NCBI RefSeq assembly: GCF_017355965.1
Contig: NZ_JAFIQW010000003.1
Span: 458,001 to 522,000, forward strand
Reading direction: 5' to 3'
From: Desertivibrio insolitus
Lineage (GTDB): Bacteria; Actinomycetota; Actinomycetes; Actinomycetales; Microbacteriaceae
Length of the DNA: 64,000 nucleotides
Position 1 is the stretch's first letter, and every line of letters begins with the position of its first letter. Of the stretch, positions 52,750 to 61,018 are shown piece after piece. The notes under the pieces are model-generated. The model was not told the origin of the DNA. It saw only the letters and a list, made by a program, of their open reading frames with translations, and ran no database searches. A program made the position numbers and the translations under genes.

Positions 52750-54338
52750 GAAGCCTCCCCTGGGAGTGCGACCTCCCACATAAGCAGTGTGCCTCCCTCG
52801 GCCCGCCTGCGGTACTCCAGGCGGCCGCCCCAGTGCTCGGCGCGGGCCCGCATGTTGAGCGAACCGCTCGAGCGCTCGATGTCGCCGATGCCGATCCCGT
52901 CGTCGGCGACCTGCACGGTCAGCCGCCCGTCGCGCACGGCGACGTTGACGTCGGTCGTGGTGGCCTGGGCGTGGCGGGACACGTTCATGAGCGCCTCGCG
53001 CGTGACCGCGACGACGTCGTCGCCGAGTTCGGGGACGACGGCCAGGTCCACCGCTCCGGAGAAGCTCAACCGCGGAACGCTCGGGAAGAGCGCCGCGAGC
53101 TCACCGACGAGGTCGATCAGCCGCAGCCGCAGCGGACGTAGTCGCTCGCCCTGCTCGACCGTGAGCGCGAAGATCGCGGTGCGCACCTCGGCGATGGCCT
53201 CGTCGAGCGAGGCCACCTGCGCGTCGAGCACGGCGCGCGTCGCGTCATCCGGAATCGCCCCGCCGATCCGCTGCAGCGTGAGCCCGGAGGCGAAGAGGCG
53301 CTGGATGACGCTGTCGTGCAGCTCGCGGGCGATCCGGCTGCGCTCCTCGAGCAGGTCGTAGCGCTGCTTCTCCTCCCGCGCCTGCGCGAGCCGCACGGCC
53401 ACCGCGGCCTGCGCCGCGAAGTCGCCGACGAGTTCGAGGTCGAACGGCTTGAACGCCGTGCGCCGTCCGACGCCGAGCAGCACCGGCGTGGCGCCCCCGA
53501 CCTGCATCGGCACGACGATGCTCGGCCCAAGAGTCGAGGGCATCTCGTCGACCCCGGCGTAGGAGTCGACGAGCACCGGCTGGCCGCTCGCGAGCACCCG
53601 CTCGGTCACGCTGCCGCTGAGCGGCACGATACGACCCTCGAACTCGGCCGCGCGCGGGCCGCGCGCCCGTTCGAGCAGCAGACGATCGCCGGCGACCGGC
53701 CGGATGAGCGTCGCGACGTCGGCATCGGTTAGCTCGGCCGCGCGGTCGAGTAACAGAGTCAGCGCGTCGCCCTCGTCGGCGAGCAGGGCGGCGGTGAGTT
53801 CTGCGAGGGCCGACGACCAGCGTTGACGCTGCGCCGTCTCCTCGAAGAGCCGGGAGTTCTCGATGGCGACGCCGGCGGCGGCCGACAGGGCCGTCAGCAG
53901 CTCCTGGTCGTCGGCCGTGAAACCGCCCCGCGGGTGCTCGGCGGCGAAGAGGCTTCCGAAGATCTCACCCCTGACCCGGATCGGCACGGAGAGGATGCTC
54001 CGGATCAGCGGCCGCCCGGTGACCTCGTCGAGCGGGCCGATGGAGAGACCGCGGAGGCGGACCGGCTCGGGATCGCCGAGGCGGAGCCCGGGGATCCCCT
54101 CGCCGAGGGGCGCCCGGACGCTCTCGACGACGCCCTCCGGGATGCCGGTGTCGAGGAAGCGCTCGAGGCGCCCGTCGGGTGCGATCACGCCGATCGCGGC
54201 GAAGCGCGCACCGACGACGGTCCTCGCCGATTCGAGCACGCGCTCGAGCACGACGGTGTGGTCGAGCTCCTCGACGACCGCGCGGCTCACCGAGAGCAGG
54301 GTGCGCAGCCTGCTCGGAATCGGATCGAGAGTGCTCAT
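52746..54338 (-). CDS. DosS/DevS-type sensor histidine kinase
   Basis: 530 aa, soluble, no membrane helix. Two GAF domains (about 25-165 and 185-320), a HisKA_3 dimerisation helix with phospho-acceptor H341 in RIARELHDSVIQRLFASGLTL, and a C-terminal HATPase with GIGIGD and SLNMRARAEHWGG. Architecture equals mycobacterial DosS/DosT. In DosS the GAF-A haem ligand H149 lies just before an L-x-VPIRV strand; here the matching stretch TGRPLIRSILSVPIRV has arginine and no histidine, so haem sensing is doubtful. Confidence 0.9.
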   Translation of the reverse strand: MSTLDPIPSRLRTLLSVSRAVVEELDHTVVLERVLESARTVVGARFAAIGVIAPDGRLERFLDTGIPEGVVESVRAPLGEGIPGLRLGDPEPVRLRGLSIGPLDEVTGRPLIRSILSVPIRVRGEIFGSLFAAEHPRGGFTADDQELLTALSAAAGVAIENSRLFEETAQRQRWSSALAELTAALLADEGDALTLLLDRAAELTDADVATLIRPVAGDRLLLERARGPRAAEFEGRIVPLSGSVTERVLASGQPVLVDSYAGVDEMPSTLGPSIVVPMQVGGATPVLLGVGRRTAFKPFDLELVGDFAAQAAVAVRLAQAREEKQRYDLLEERSRIARELHDSVIQRLFASGLTLQRIGGAIPDDATRAVLDAQVASLDEAIAEVRTAIFALTVEQGERLRPLRLRLIDLVGELAALFPSVPRLSFSGAVDLAVVPELGDDVVAVTREALMNVSRHAQATTTDVNVAVRDGRLTVQVADDGIGIGDIERSSGSLNMRARAEHWGGRLEYRRRAEGGTLLMWEVALPGEAS

Positions 54339-54391
54339 CGTCCTGCCTGGCCTCGAACGGCTACCGTGCCGCCCCCAGATCAGGGGCGCGT

Positions 54392-54405
54392 GGGACCTTG
54401 GACCC
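54392..54405. promoter_or_regulatory. DosR-like box
   Basis: GGGACCTTGGACCC, close to the GGGACTTTNGTCCC consensus of DosR sites (recalled, not searched). It lies between the divergent kinase and universal stress protein genes, 36 bp before the latter's GTG. Confidence 0.65.
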
Positions 54406-54441
54406 TACGAGGGACCCGCGGTAGCCCCACATTATGGCTCC

Positions 54442-55269
54442 GTGTCCGGTACCACCTACTACGTCGCGCTCGATGGATCCCGCCCCAGCAGCGCGGCGCT
54501 GGACTGGACGCTGGCGCGGGCCGAGGCCGAGCACGCCCCCGTGGTGCTCGTGCACGTCGTCGAACACCGCACGGACCGGCACGTCGAGCGTGGAGAAGCG
54601 CTCCTTGCCGGAGCGCTCGACGCGGCCCGCGCCGGCCATCCCTCCCTCGTTCTCGGCACGTCACTGCTGCTCGGCAGTGTGACGCGCTCGCTCGCGGGTC
54701 TCGGCGGGCCCGACGACGTCCTCGTCATGGGCACGAACAAGACCGGTTGGCTGCGCGGCCGCGTCGTCGGGGCCCGCAGCGTGCTCGTGGCGTCGCTGTC
54801 CCGGGCATCCGTCGCCGTCATCCCCGAACTCGATCTGAAGCGCCGCGACGCCGTCGTCGTCGGTGTCAAGCACAGCGACGCCGCCGCCCCGGCGCTCGCT
54901 CTCGCCGCGCGCGAGGCCCGTCATCTCGGCACCGGGCTCCTGGCCCTCCACGCCGCCCCTCTCGAACCGGGCGGTCCCGAGACGCCCGGTTCGGAGGGAC
55001 GCGGCGACGTGCTCGCCGAAGCACTCGCGCTCGCGGCGCTCGATCCCGGCCTCGTCGTCGAGACGCAGGTCGTGCACCGGGCCCCCGTCGACGCTCTGCT
55101 CGGCGCCGCCCGTCAGGCCTCGCTACTGGTACTCGGCACGTCTCGGGACGCCTCGCATCTCGACTCCGTCGCCGGACCCGTGGCGCACGACGTGCTCATG
55201 AACATCAACGCACCCGTGCTCATCGCCCGGAGCTCGGCCCGGGAGAAGGCCGGCGCCGTCGCCGTCTAG
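54442..55269 (+). CDS. universal stress protein, tandem UspA domains
   Basis: 275 aa from GTG 54442. Two Usp domains (about 5-130 and 133-265): YYVALDGSRPSSAALDWTLARAEAEHAPVVLVHVVE opens the first, DAVVVGVKHSDAAAPALALAAREARHLGTGLLALH opens the second, which ends VLGTSRDASHLDSVAGPVAHDVLMNINAPVLIAR. The ATP-loop glycine spacing is imperfect in domain 1. Usp genes are typical DosR targets; the DosR-like box just upstream supports that. The longer open frame to 53863 is an overlap with the kinase gene and not used. Confidence 0.87.
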   Translation: MSGTTYYVALDGSRPSSAALDWTLARAEAEHAPVVLVHVVEHRTDRHVERGEALLAGALDAARAGHPSLVLGTSLLLGSVTRSLAGLGGPDDVLVMGTNKTGWLRGRVVGARSVLVASLSRASVAVIPELDLKRRDAVVVGVKHSDAAAPALALAAREARHLGTGLLALHAAPLEPGGPETPGSEGRGDVLAEALALAALDPGLVVETQVVHRAPVDALLGAARQASLLVLGTSRDASHLDSVAGPVAHDVLMNINAPVLIARSSAREKAGAVAV

Positions 55270-55272
55270 GCT
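55267..55272 (+). promoter_or_regulatory. -10 of the HAD gene, built on the Usp stop codon
   Basis: TAGGCT lies 7 nt before ATG 55280; its TAG is the stop codon of the Usp gene. Confidence 0.5.
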
Positions 55273-55279
55273 CGAGTCG

Positions 55280-56131
55280 ATGGATGCCACCGCCGTCGCG
55301 CCCGACCTGAGCCCGCTGACCCGAGGCATCCGCCCCCGACTCGTCGCGATCGACGTCGACCACACCCTCATCCGCGAGGACCGCACGCTCTCCGCGGTCA
55401 CGATTGCCTCCGTCGCGCGCGCCCGCGAGGCGGGCGTCGAGGTCGTGCTCGCGTCGTCGCGACCGCCTCGGGGCATGCGCGCGTTCCTCGGCGAACTGTC
55501 GCTGTTCGCGCCGGTGCGCTTCGTCGCCTGTCAGGGCGCCCACGTGGCGAGCTACGACGAGGACGGCGACCTGGAGACGCACCTGCGGGTGCCGATGGAG
55601 AAGCGCGCCGCGCTCGCCGCGGTCGGTCACGCCCGCGCCGCGGGCGCGAGCATCTGCTGGTACGCCGGCGAGCGGTGGATCATCGAGGCGACCGACGCCC
55701 GCATCGAGCGGGAGGCGCGCAACGCGCGCTTCGACCCCGAGCTCGGCCGGTTCGAAGACCAGGAGCCGCCGGAGAAGCTGCTGCTCATCAGCCCCGGCCT
55801 CGACGAGACCCTCGCGCTCGCCGACGCACTGCGCGAGCACGTCGACGCCGAGATCTCGAACCCGCGCTACCTCGAGGTGACCGCGCCCGACGTGAGCAAG
55901 GCGACCGGGGTCGCGTGGATCGCCGAGGCGCTCGGCGTTGAGGCGTCCGAGGTCGTGGGAATGGGCGACGGCCGCAACGACCTCGGCCTCTTCGCCTGGG
56001 CGGGGCTCTCGGTCGCGCCGGCGAACGCGCACCCCGACGTGCTCGCGGCGGCCGACGTGATCACGCACCGCAACGACGACGACGGGATCGCCGCCGCGCT
56101 CGACGCCCTCGTCGCGCTGCCGCAGGGCTGA
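55280..56131 (+). CDS. HAD-family phosphatase, Cof type
   Basis: 283 aa. Motif I is AIDVDHTLI, with histidine replacing the usual glycine of DxDGT; the nucleophile and second aspartate are intact. Motif II is SS in LASSRPP, motif III lysine in DVSKATGV, motif IV MGDGRNDLGLF. Cap domain C2. It should hydrolyse phosphate esters; the substrate is unknown. Leaderless start at ATG 55280 with -10 TAGGCT. Confidence 0.87.
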   Translation: MDATAVAPDLSPLTRGIRPRLVAIDVDHTLIREDRTLSAVTIASVARAREAGVEVVLASSRPPRGMRAFLGELSLFAPVRFVACQGAHVASYDEDGDLETHLRVPMEKRAALAAVGHARAAGASICWYAGERWIIEATDARIEREARNARFDPELGRFEDQEPPEKLLLISPGLDETLALADALREHVDAEISNPRYLEVTAPDVSKATGVAWIAEALGVEASEVVGMGDGRNDLGLFAWAGLSVAPANAHPDVLAAADVITHRNDDDGIAAALDALVALPQG

Positions 56132-56137
56132 CCCCGG

Positions 56138-57079
56138 CTAGAGCCCCAGGCGCGCCTCGACGAGCCCGACGAGCCCGTCGGGGGAGAGGATGCCCGCGAG
56201 CGTCTGCTCCGCCGCGGCGCGCTCGCCGACGGTGCGCTCCTCGTCGGCGATGATGCGCGCGGTGCCGAGCACGTCCTCGACCGCACGGATCGCGCCGAAG
56301 GCGAGCAGCAGCTCGTCGTCGAACTCGATGTCGCGGCCGTAGCCTTCGAGGAACGCGGCCTTGTCGGCTTCGCCGATCGGCCAGGTGGGCAGCACCCCGA
56401 GCAGCACGAGCACGAGGTCGGCCTCCCGCGGCGCCTGCACGCACTCGTCCCAGTCGACCAGCCAGACCTCGCCCTCGGGGCTCAGCAACACGTTGCCGAG
56501 GTGCGGGTCGCCGTGACAGGTGACGTGTGGCGCGCCGGACTCGCGGGCGAGGGCCGGCGCCGTGCGCTCGAGCAGCGTCAGGCAGCGCGCCGCGACGCCG
56601 GCGTCGAGCGTCGCGACCGCCGAGGCGAGGTCCTCGTCCGAGCGGCGGATGCTGCGCCGTCCGGTCGCCGCCCAGCCGTCGAAGGGGGTGTCGTGCACGA
56701 GTCGCAGCAGTCGCCCGAGCCCCTGCCATCCACCCGCTCCGAACGGAGCGACGACCGCCTCCTCGCCGTGCACCCATGGCACCGCCGCGAGCAGCCCGCC
56801 GCCGCGCTCGCTCCAGCGCCGTCCGTCCGTCGCCGCCAGCGGCCGGGGCACCCGCAGACCCGAGTGAGCGAGGGTCGCGGCGAGTTCGAGCCCTGGCCGG
56901 ATGTCGCGGCGCGACCACTTGACTGCGAGGTCGGGCACCGCGGGGTCGAGCGACGTCGCGCGCCAGGTCAGCGCCGCGGCATCCGCCCCGCCCTCGGCGA
57001 CGGTGAGGGGTGCCGCCTCGACGCCGAAGTCGCGCGCGAGCCAGAGCCGCACGTCGTCGGCGTCGGGGTGGGGGAGCAT
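56138..57079 (-). CDS. aminoglycoside-phosphotransferase-like kinase
   Basis: 313 aa. APH fold: nucleotide-contacting strand LAVKWSRRDIRPGLELAATLA, catalytic HGDPHLGNVLL and metal-binding LVDWDECV. Members phosphorylate antibiotics, choline, sugars and fructosamines; nothing here distinguishes these, and a resistance role should not be assumed. TACGGT lies 6 nt before ATG 57079, a leaderless layout. Convergent with the HAD gene, 6 bp apart. Confidence 0.85.
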   Translation of the reverse strand: MLPHPDADDVRLWLARDFGVEAAPLTVAEGGADAAALTWRATSLDPAVPDLAVKWSRRDIRPGLELAATLAHSGLRVPRPLAATDGRRWSERGGGLLAAVPWVHGEEAVVAPFGAGGWQGLGRLLRLVHDTPFDGWAATGRRSIRRSDEDLASAVATLDAGVAARCLTLLERTAPALARESGAPHVTCHGDPHLGNVLLSPEGEVWLVDWDECVQAPREADLVLVLLGVLPTWPIGEADKAAFLEGYGRDIEFDDELLLAFGAIRAVEDVLGTARIIADEERTVGERAAAEQTLAGILSPDGLVGLVEARLGL

Positions 57080-57107
57080 GCGACGACCGTAGTGGTCGCG
57101 CGCCGTC

Positions 57108-57383
57108 TCACCCTGCGACGGCGTACCGCTTCGCGGCGCGCTCGCGCGCCTTCGCCGCCTCGATCTCGCGGGACTTCGGCGGCGCGGTGGTCACGAGGTC
57201 CTCGAGCAGGTGCTGGGTGATGTGGGCGATCTCCGCGACGGCGCGGTCGAACGCCTCCTGGTTGGCCTTCGACGGCTTCGTCGTGCCGCTGATCTTGCGC
57301 ACGTATTGCAGCGCGGCCGCGTGCACCTCGTCGCTCGTCGCCGCGGGCTCGAAGTTGTGGAGCGTGTGGATGTTCCGGCACAT
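57108..57383 (-). CDS. DUF2277 protein
   Basis: 91 aa. Begins MCRNIHTLHNFEPAATSDEVHAAALQYVRKISGTTKPSKANQEAFDRAV, the defining DUF2277 pattern found in many actinobacteria and proteobacteria. No known function. TAGCCT lies 7 nt before ATG 57383, so it is likely leaderless. Confidence 0.9.
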   Translation of the reverse strand: MCRNIHTLHNFEPAATSDEVHAAALQYVRKISGTTKPSKANQEAFDRAVAEIAHITQHLLEDLVTTAPPKSREIEAAKARERAAKRYAVAG

Positions 57384-57446
57384 GCCGTGGAGGCTACGCC
57401 GACCCTCCGCGCACGGGAAGGCCCTCTACACCTGGCCTCCAAGCAA

Positions 57447-57470
57447 CACACAACCTCGCCTGGTTGTGTG
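57447..57470. promoter_or_regulatory. perfect hairpin upstream of dps
   Basis: CACACAACC (57447-57455), loop TCGCCT, GGTTGTGTG (57462-57470). It lies 32 bp before the dps ATG. An operator, a leader hairpin or a terminator of unseen upstream RNA are all possible. Confidence 0.6.
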
Positions 57471-57502
57471 GGTCGGAACGACCGAACGAGAGGGGAACAC
57501 CC

Positions 57503-58048
57503 ATGACCTCCACCATCGAACGACACGTCGAGGTTCCGTCGGACGGCGGCGCGAAGACGTCGCGCCGGCAGAACGCCGAGCGCGGGTTCACCGCCTCCCA
57601 GAAGCTGACCGACTGCCTGCAGGCCGTGCTGGTCGACCTGATCGAGCTGCACCTGCAGGGCAAGCAGGCCCACTGGAACGTCGTGGGCAAGAACTTCCGC
57701 GACATGCACCTGCAGCTCGACGAGATCGTCGAGTACGCCCGTGAGGCGAGCGACGAGATCGCCGAGCGCCTGCGCGCGCTGCACGCGGTGCCCGACGGGC
57801 GAAGCGACACCGTCGCCGCGACGACGACGCTGCCCGAGTTCCCGAACGGCGAGATCGACACCGCTGAGATCGTCGACCTCGTCGTGCAGCGCCTCGAGGC
57901 CGCCGTCGGCACGATGCGCGACGTGCACGACGACGTCGACGAGGAGGACCCGACGAGCGCCGACATCCTGCACGGCATCATCGAGCGTCTCGAGCAGTTC
58001 GCCTGGTTCGTCTCCGCCGAGAACCGCACGCCCGCCGACCGCGCTTGA
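57503..58048 (+). CDS. dps: Dps-family DNA-protecting ferritin-like protein
   Basis: 181 aa. A four-helix ferritin-like protein: LVDLIELHLQGKQAHWNVVGKNFRDMHLQLDEIVEYAREASDEIAERLRAL contains the inter-subunit ferroxidase residues (H and D/E of KQAHWNV and LQLDE). The lysine/arginine-containing N-terminal tail (about 25 residues) can contact DNA. It oxidises iron with hydrogen peroxide. GAGAGGGGA lies 7 nt before ATG 57503. It overlaps the GH15 gene by 4 bp, so the two are cotranscribed. Confidence 0.93.
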   Translation: MTSTIERHVEVPSDGGAKTSRRQNAERGFTASQKLTDCLQAVLVDLIELHLQGKQAHWNVVGKNFRDMHLQLDEIVEYAREASDEIAERLRALHAVPDGRSDTVAATTTLPEFPNGEIDTAEIVDLVVQRLEAAVGTMRDVHDDVDEEDPTSADILHGIIERLEQFAWFVSAENRTPADRA

Positions 58049-59865
58049 CGGCGCCGGCCGAGACCCGCACCGACGAGCGGGACGCCCGTCGCCGGGGCTA
58101 TGTCGACCTGAAGTCGTACGGGGCCATCGGCGACGGGCGCACCGTCGCGCTCATCGCCCGCGACGGCGGCATCGACTGGCTGCCGCTGCCGAACCTCGAC
58201 TCGCCGCCGGTGTTCGCGCGGCTGCTCGACGCCGAGCACGGCGGATGCTTCGAGCTCGCCCCCACGGTGCCCTTCTCGGTCGAGCGTCAGTACCTGCCCG
58301 GCACCAACGTGCTGCGCACGACCTTCACGACGGATGCCGGCAGCGCGAGCATCACCGACGCGCTCGTCACCGGCATCGCCGGTCGGCTGCCATGGGTCGA
58401 GCTCGTCCGCCGCATCGACGGCATCGACGGCGAGGTGCCGTTCGCCTGGCGGGTGCGGCCGGGAACCCGCTTGCGCACCGCGTCGCCCTGGGTGCACGAC
58501 ACGGTGCACGGCCGCGTCATCCGGATCGGCGGGGTGAACGTCGCCGTGCTCGGCTTCGAGCACGGTCCCGGCGACGGCGGCACGGACGAGCTCGACGGGG
58601 CCTTCACGACCGCGGAGGGCAGCCGTCACCTGCTGCTGCTCGCCGCGACCGATGAGGAGCCGTTGCACCTGCCCGACCCGCACCGCGTCGACCGCAGCGT
58701 CGACCGCACGGCCGAGTACTGGCAGGCCTGGTCGCGGGAGTTCAGCTACGACGGGCCGTGGGCGGATGCCGTGCAGCGCAGCGCGCTCGTGCTGAAGCTC
58801 CTCATCTTCGCGCCCACCGGGGCGATCGCGGCGGCGGCGACCACGTCACTGCCGGAGGCCGTGCGCGGCGGCAAGAACTGGGACTACCGCTTCGCGTGGG
58901 TGCGCGACGCGGCGTACACCCTCACCGCCCTCACGCGCTTCGGGCTGCGCGAGGAGAACCACGCCGCGATCGCGTGGCTGCTCCGCACGATCCGGGCCAA
59001 CGGCCCCGAGATGCACATCTTCTACACCCTCGAGGGCGAGGTCGCCGCCGGAGTGCAGGAGCACGACTCGCCCGGCTGGCGCGGCATCGGCCCCGTCGTC
59101 AGCGGCAATCCGGCCGCCGACCAGATGCAGCTCGGCGTCTACGGCGACCTGTTCGGCATCCTGCGGCAGTACGTCGAGGGCGGCAACCTGCTCGACGCCG
59201 AGACCGGCCGGCTGCTCGCCGCCGTCGCCGATCGCGCGTGCGACGCGTGGCGGCAGCGCGACTCGGGCATGTGGGAGCTCGGCACGCTGCAGCACTACAC
59301 ATCGTCGAAGATGGGCTGCTGGCAGGCGCTCGACGCGGCGATCGCGCTGAGCGAGCGCGGGCAGATCCCCGGATCGGCCGACCGCTGGCGGGCGGAGCGC
59401 GACCGCATCGCCGAGTGGATCCACGAGAACTGCTGGTCTGAGCAGGCGCAGGCGTACACCATGTTCCCCGGCACCGACGAGCTCGACACCTCCGTGCTGC
59501 TGCACGCCCCCTCGGGCTTCGACCGGGGCGAGCGGATGTCGAAGACGATCGACGCGATCATCCGGGAGCTGGGCCACGGCGTGCTGCTGCACCGCTACTC
59601 CGGCGCCGATGCGCAGGAGTTCGCGTTCGTGCCGAGCGGCTTCTGGGCCGCGGGTGCCCTCGCGTGCGTCGGGCGCTACGAGGAGGCGATCGCGCGCATG
59701 GACGAGCTCATCGCCCTGGGCAACGACCTCGGACTGTACGCCGAGATGATGGACCCGAAGGACGGGGCGTCCTACGGCAACCTGCCTCAGGGGCTCAGCC
59801 ACCTCGCGCTCGTCAACGCCGCGATCACGATCGAGCAGGTCACCCCGCAGGAACTGCTGCCCTGA
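58045..59865 (+). CDS. glycoside hydrolase family 15 (glucoamylase/trehalase-like)
   Basis: 606 aa. An N-terminal beta-sandwich (SYGAIGDGRTVALIARDGGIDWLPLPNLDSPPVFARLLD) precedes the (alpha/alpha)6 barrel. Catalytic region motifs: NWDYRFAWVRDAAYTLTAL (near 275-293), EMHIFYTLEGE and the late SYGNLPQGLSHLALVNAAI, which holds the second acidic or aromatic site. Family members in actinobacteria hydrolyse alpha-glucans or trehalose. TTG 58045 overlaps the dps stop (TTGA). No signal peptide, so it is intracellular. Coupling to dps suggests trehalose or glycogen use under stress; inference. Confidence 0.9.
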   Translation: MTAPAETRTDERDARRRGYVDLKSYGAIGDGRTVALIARDGGIDWLPLPNLDSPPVFARLLDAEHGGCFELAPTVPFSVERQYLPGTNVLRTTFTTDAGSASITDALVTGIAGRLPWVELVRRIDGIDGEVPFAWRVRPGTRLRTASPWVHDTVHGRVIRIGGVNVAVLGFEHGPGDGGTDELDGAFTTAEGSRHLLLLAATDEEPLHLPDPHRVDRSVDRTAEYWQAWSREFSYDGPWADAVQRSALVLKLLIFAPTGAIAAAATTSLPEAVRGGKNWDYRFAWVRDAAYTLTALTRFGLREENHAAIAWLLRTIRANGPEMHIFYTLEGEVAAGVQEHDSPGWRGIGPVVSGNPAADQMQLGVYGDLFGILRQYVEGGNLLDAETGRLLAAVADRACDAWRQRDSGMWELGTLQHYTSSKMGCWQALDAAIALSERGQIPGSADRWRAERDRIAEWIHENCWSEQAQAYTMFPGTDELDTSVLLHAPSGFDRGERMSKTIDAIIRELGHGVLLHRYSGADAQEFAFVPSGFWAAGALACVGRYEEAIARMDELIALGNDLGLYAEMMDPKDGASYGNLPQGLSHLALVNAAITIEQVTPQELLP

Positions 59866-59890
59866 CGGTCACGCCGCTCGCGGCGGCTCG

Positions 59891-60841
59891 TCAGCAGCTG
59901 ACGAGCGCCGGCCGGGTGAAGAGGCTTCTCAGGCCACGCCGGGCGCGACGTCCCAGTGCGTCGCGCCCTGCGCGGCCCGAACCGGTGGGGGAGAGGATGC
60001 CGCGCAGTCGCCGCGCCACCTCGTCCGCCGCGGGGCGGCCGGAGGCGTCCCGCGTGGTCATCGCCGCGAGCAGCTGACGCCACTCGAGCGGAAGGTTCTC
60101 GGGGATCGCCGGGTCGCGCAGGAGGCGGGCGACCGCGACCTGCTCCTCGGTGCCCTCGTACTCGCGGTGTCCCGTGAGCGCCTCGAGCAGCACGAGCCCG
60201 AGGGAGTAGATGTCGCTCGCGGCGGCCACCGGCTCGCCGAGCGCCTGCTCGGGGCTGAGGTAGCTCGCCGTGCCGAGGATGACCTCTTCGTCGGCCGAGG
60301 CGTCGCCGACGTAACGGGCGATGTCGAAGTCGCTGAGCTTGGCGAGCACCTGGTGCTCGCTGCGGCGCTCCTCGGAGAGCAGGATGTTCCCCGGCTTCAC
60401 GTCGAGGTGGGCGATCGAGCGGGCGTGCAGGTACGCGAGCGCGTCCGCCATCTGGAGTCCGACGGACGCGACGAACGACGCGTCGAGCGGGCCGCGGCCG
60501 AGGCGGTTCTGCAGCGTGCCCGACTCCATGTACTCCATGACCATGAAGCGGCAGCCGACGTCGGCGGTGAGGGTGGTGCCGGCGTCGCGCACGTCGACGA
60601 TGTTCGGGTGGCTCAGCGCCGTCAGCAGCACGATCTCGCGCTCGCGACGGGTGATGAGGTCGGCGCTGCCGCTCGAGGAGAAGAGCTTGACCGCGACGTC
60701 GCGGTGCTCCTGGGTGTCCCAGGCGCGGTAGACGTGTCCCATGCCGCCGGCCCCGAGCACCTCGTTGAACTCGTAGCGAGGAGAGGGCTCCGACACTTGA
60801 CGCGAATCGAAGGGGGCTTCGTCGTCGAGGAGGTAGGCCAT
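59891..60841 (-). CDS. soluble Ser/Thr protein kinase with unusual active-site words
   Basis: 316 aa. Glycine loop GAGGMGHVYRA, lysine in DVAVKLF, catalytic loop HLDVKPGNILL (usual HRD), metal loop DFDIARY (usual DFG), activation segment LGTASYLSPEQALGEP and DIYSLGLVLLEALTG. The essential K, D and D are kept, so activity is possible. There is no transmembrane or sensor domain after the kinase fold, unlike PknB. Start ATG 60841 has AGAAGGGAA upstream. It has its own promoter (60896-60924). Confidence 0.87.
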   Translation of the reverse strand: MAYLLDDEAPFDSRQVSEPSPRYEFNEVLGAGGMGHVYRAWDTQEHRDVAVKLFSSSGSADLITRREREIVLLTALSHPNIVDVRDAGTTLTADVGCRFMVMEYMESGTLQNRLGRGPLDASFVASVGLQMADALAYLHARSIAHLDVKPGNILLSEERRSEHQVLAKLSDFDIARYVGDASADEEVILGTASYLSPEQALGEPVAAASDIYSLGLVLLEALTGHREYEGTEEQVAVARLLRDPAIPENLPLEWRQLLAAMTTRDASGRPAADEVARRLRGILSPTGSGRAGRDALGRRARRGLRSLFTRPALVSC

Positions 60842-60895
60842 CGGCGTTTCCCTTCTGTGTGGTGTGTTCCGACCTAGACGGCCGGGATACATCAC

Positions 60896-60924
60896 AACTT
60901 ACTTCTAGTTAGGGAAACTAGCAA
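60896..60924 (-). promoter_or_regulatory. kinase promoter with embedded inverted repeat
   Basis: On the minus strand, TTGCTA (60924-60919) and TAAGTT (60901-60896) are 17 bp apart. CTAGTT-AGGGA-AACTAG (60905-60921) fills the spacer and looks like an operator for the adjacent MarR. Confidence 0.6.
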
Positions 60925-60974
60925 ATAGATTCTGGAGCTAGACAGGTGCGGAGAGATCTGCTGGCAGGAACGAC

Positions 60975-61011
60975 GAAGGCCCGCCCCCCTTGTCCGGTGA
61001 GCGGGCCCTTC
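60975..61011 (-). terminator. terminator of the marR gene
   Basis: GAAGGCCCGC and GCGGGCCCTTC pair with one bulge, 8 bp after the stop of the minus-strand marR. Confidence 0.65.
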
Positions 61012-61018
61012 TCTTCGG

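Noticed and set aside
56138-57079. aminoglycoside resistance gene
   Set aside because: Only the general APH fold is visible; the family covers many metabolic kinases and nothing points to an antibiotic.
60936-60943. third CTAG-type operator near the kinase promoter
   Set aside because: A single GAGCTAGA word with no symmetric partner at the right spacing.
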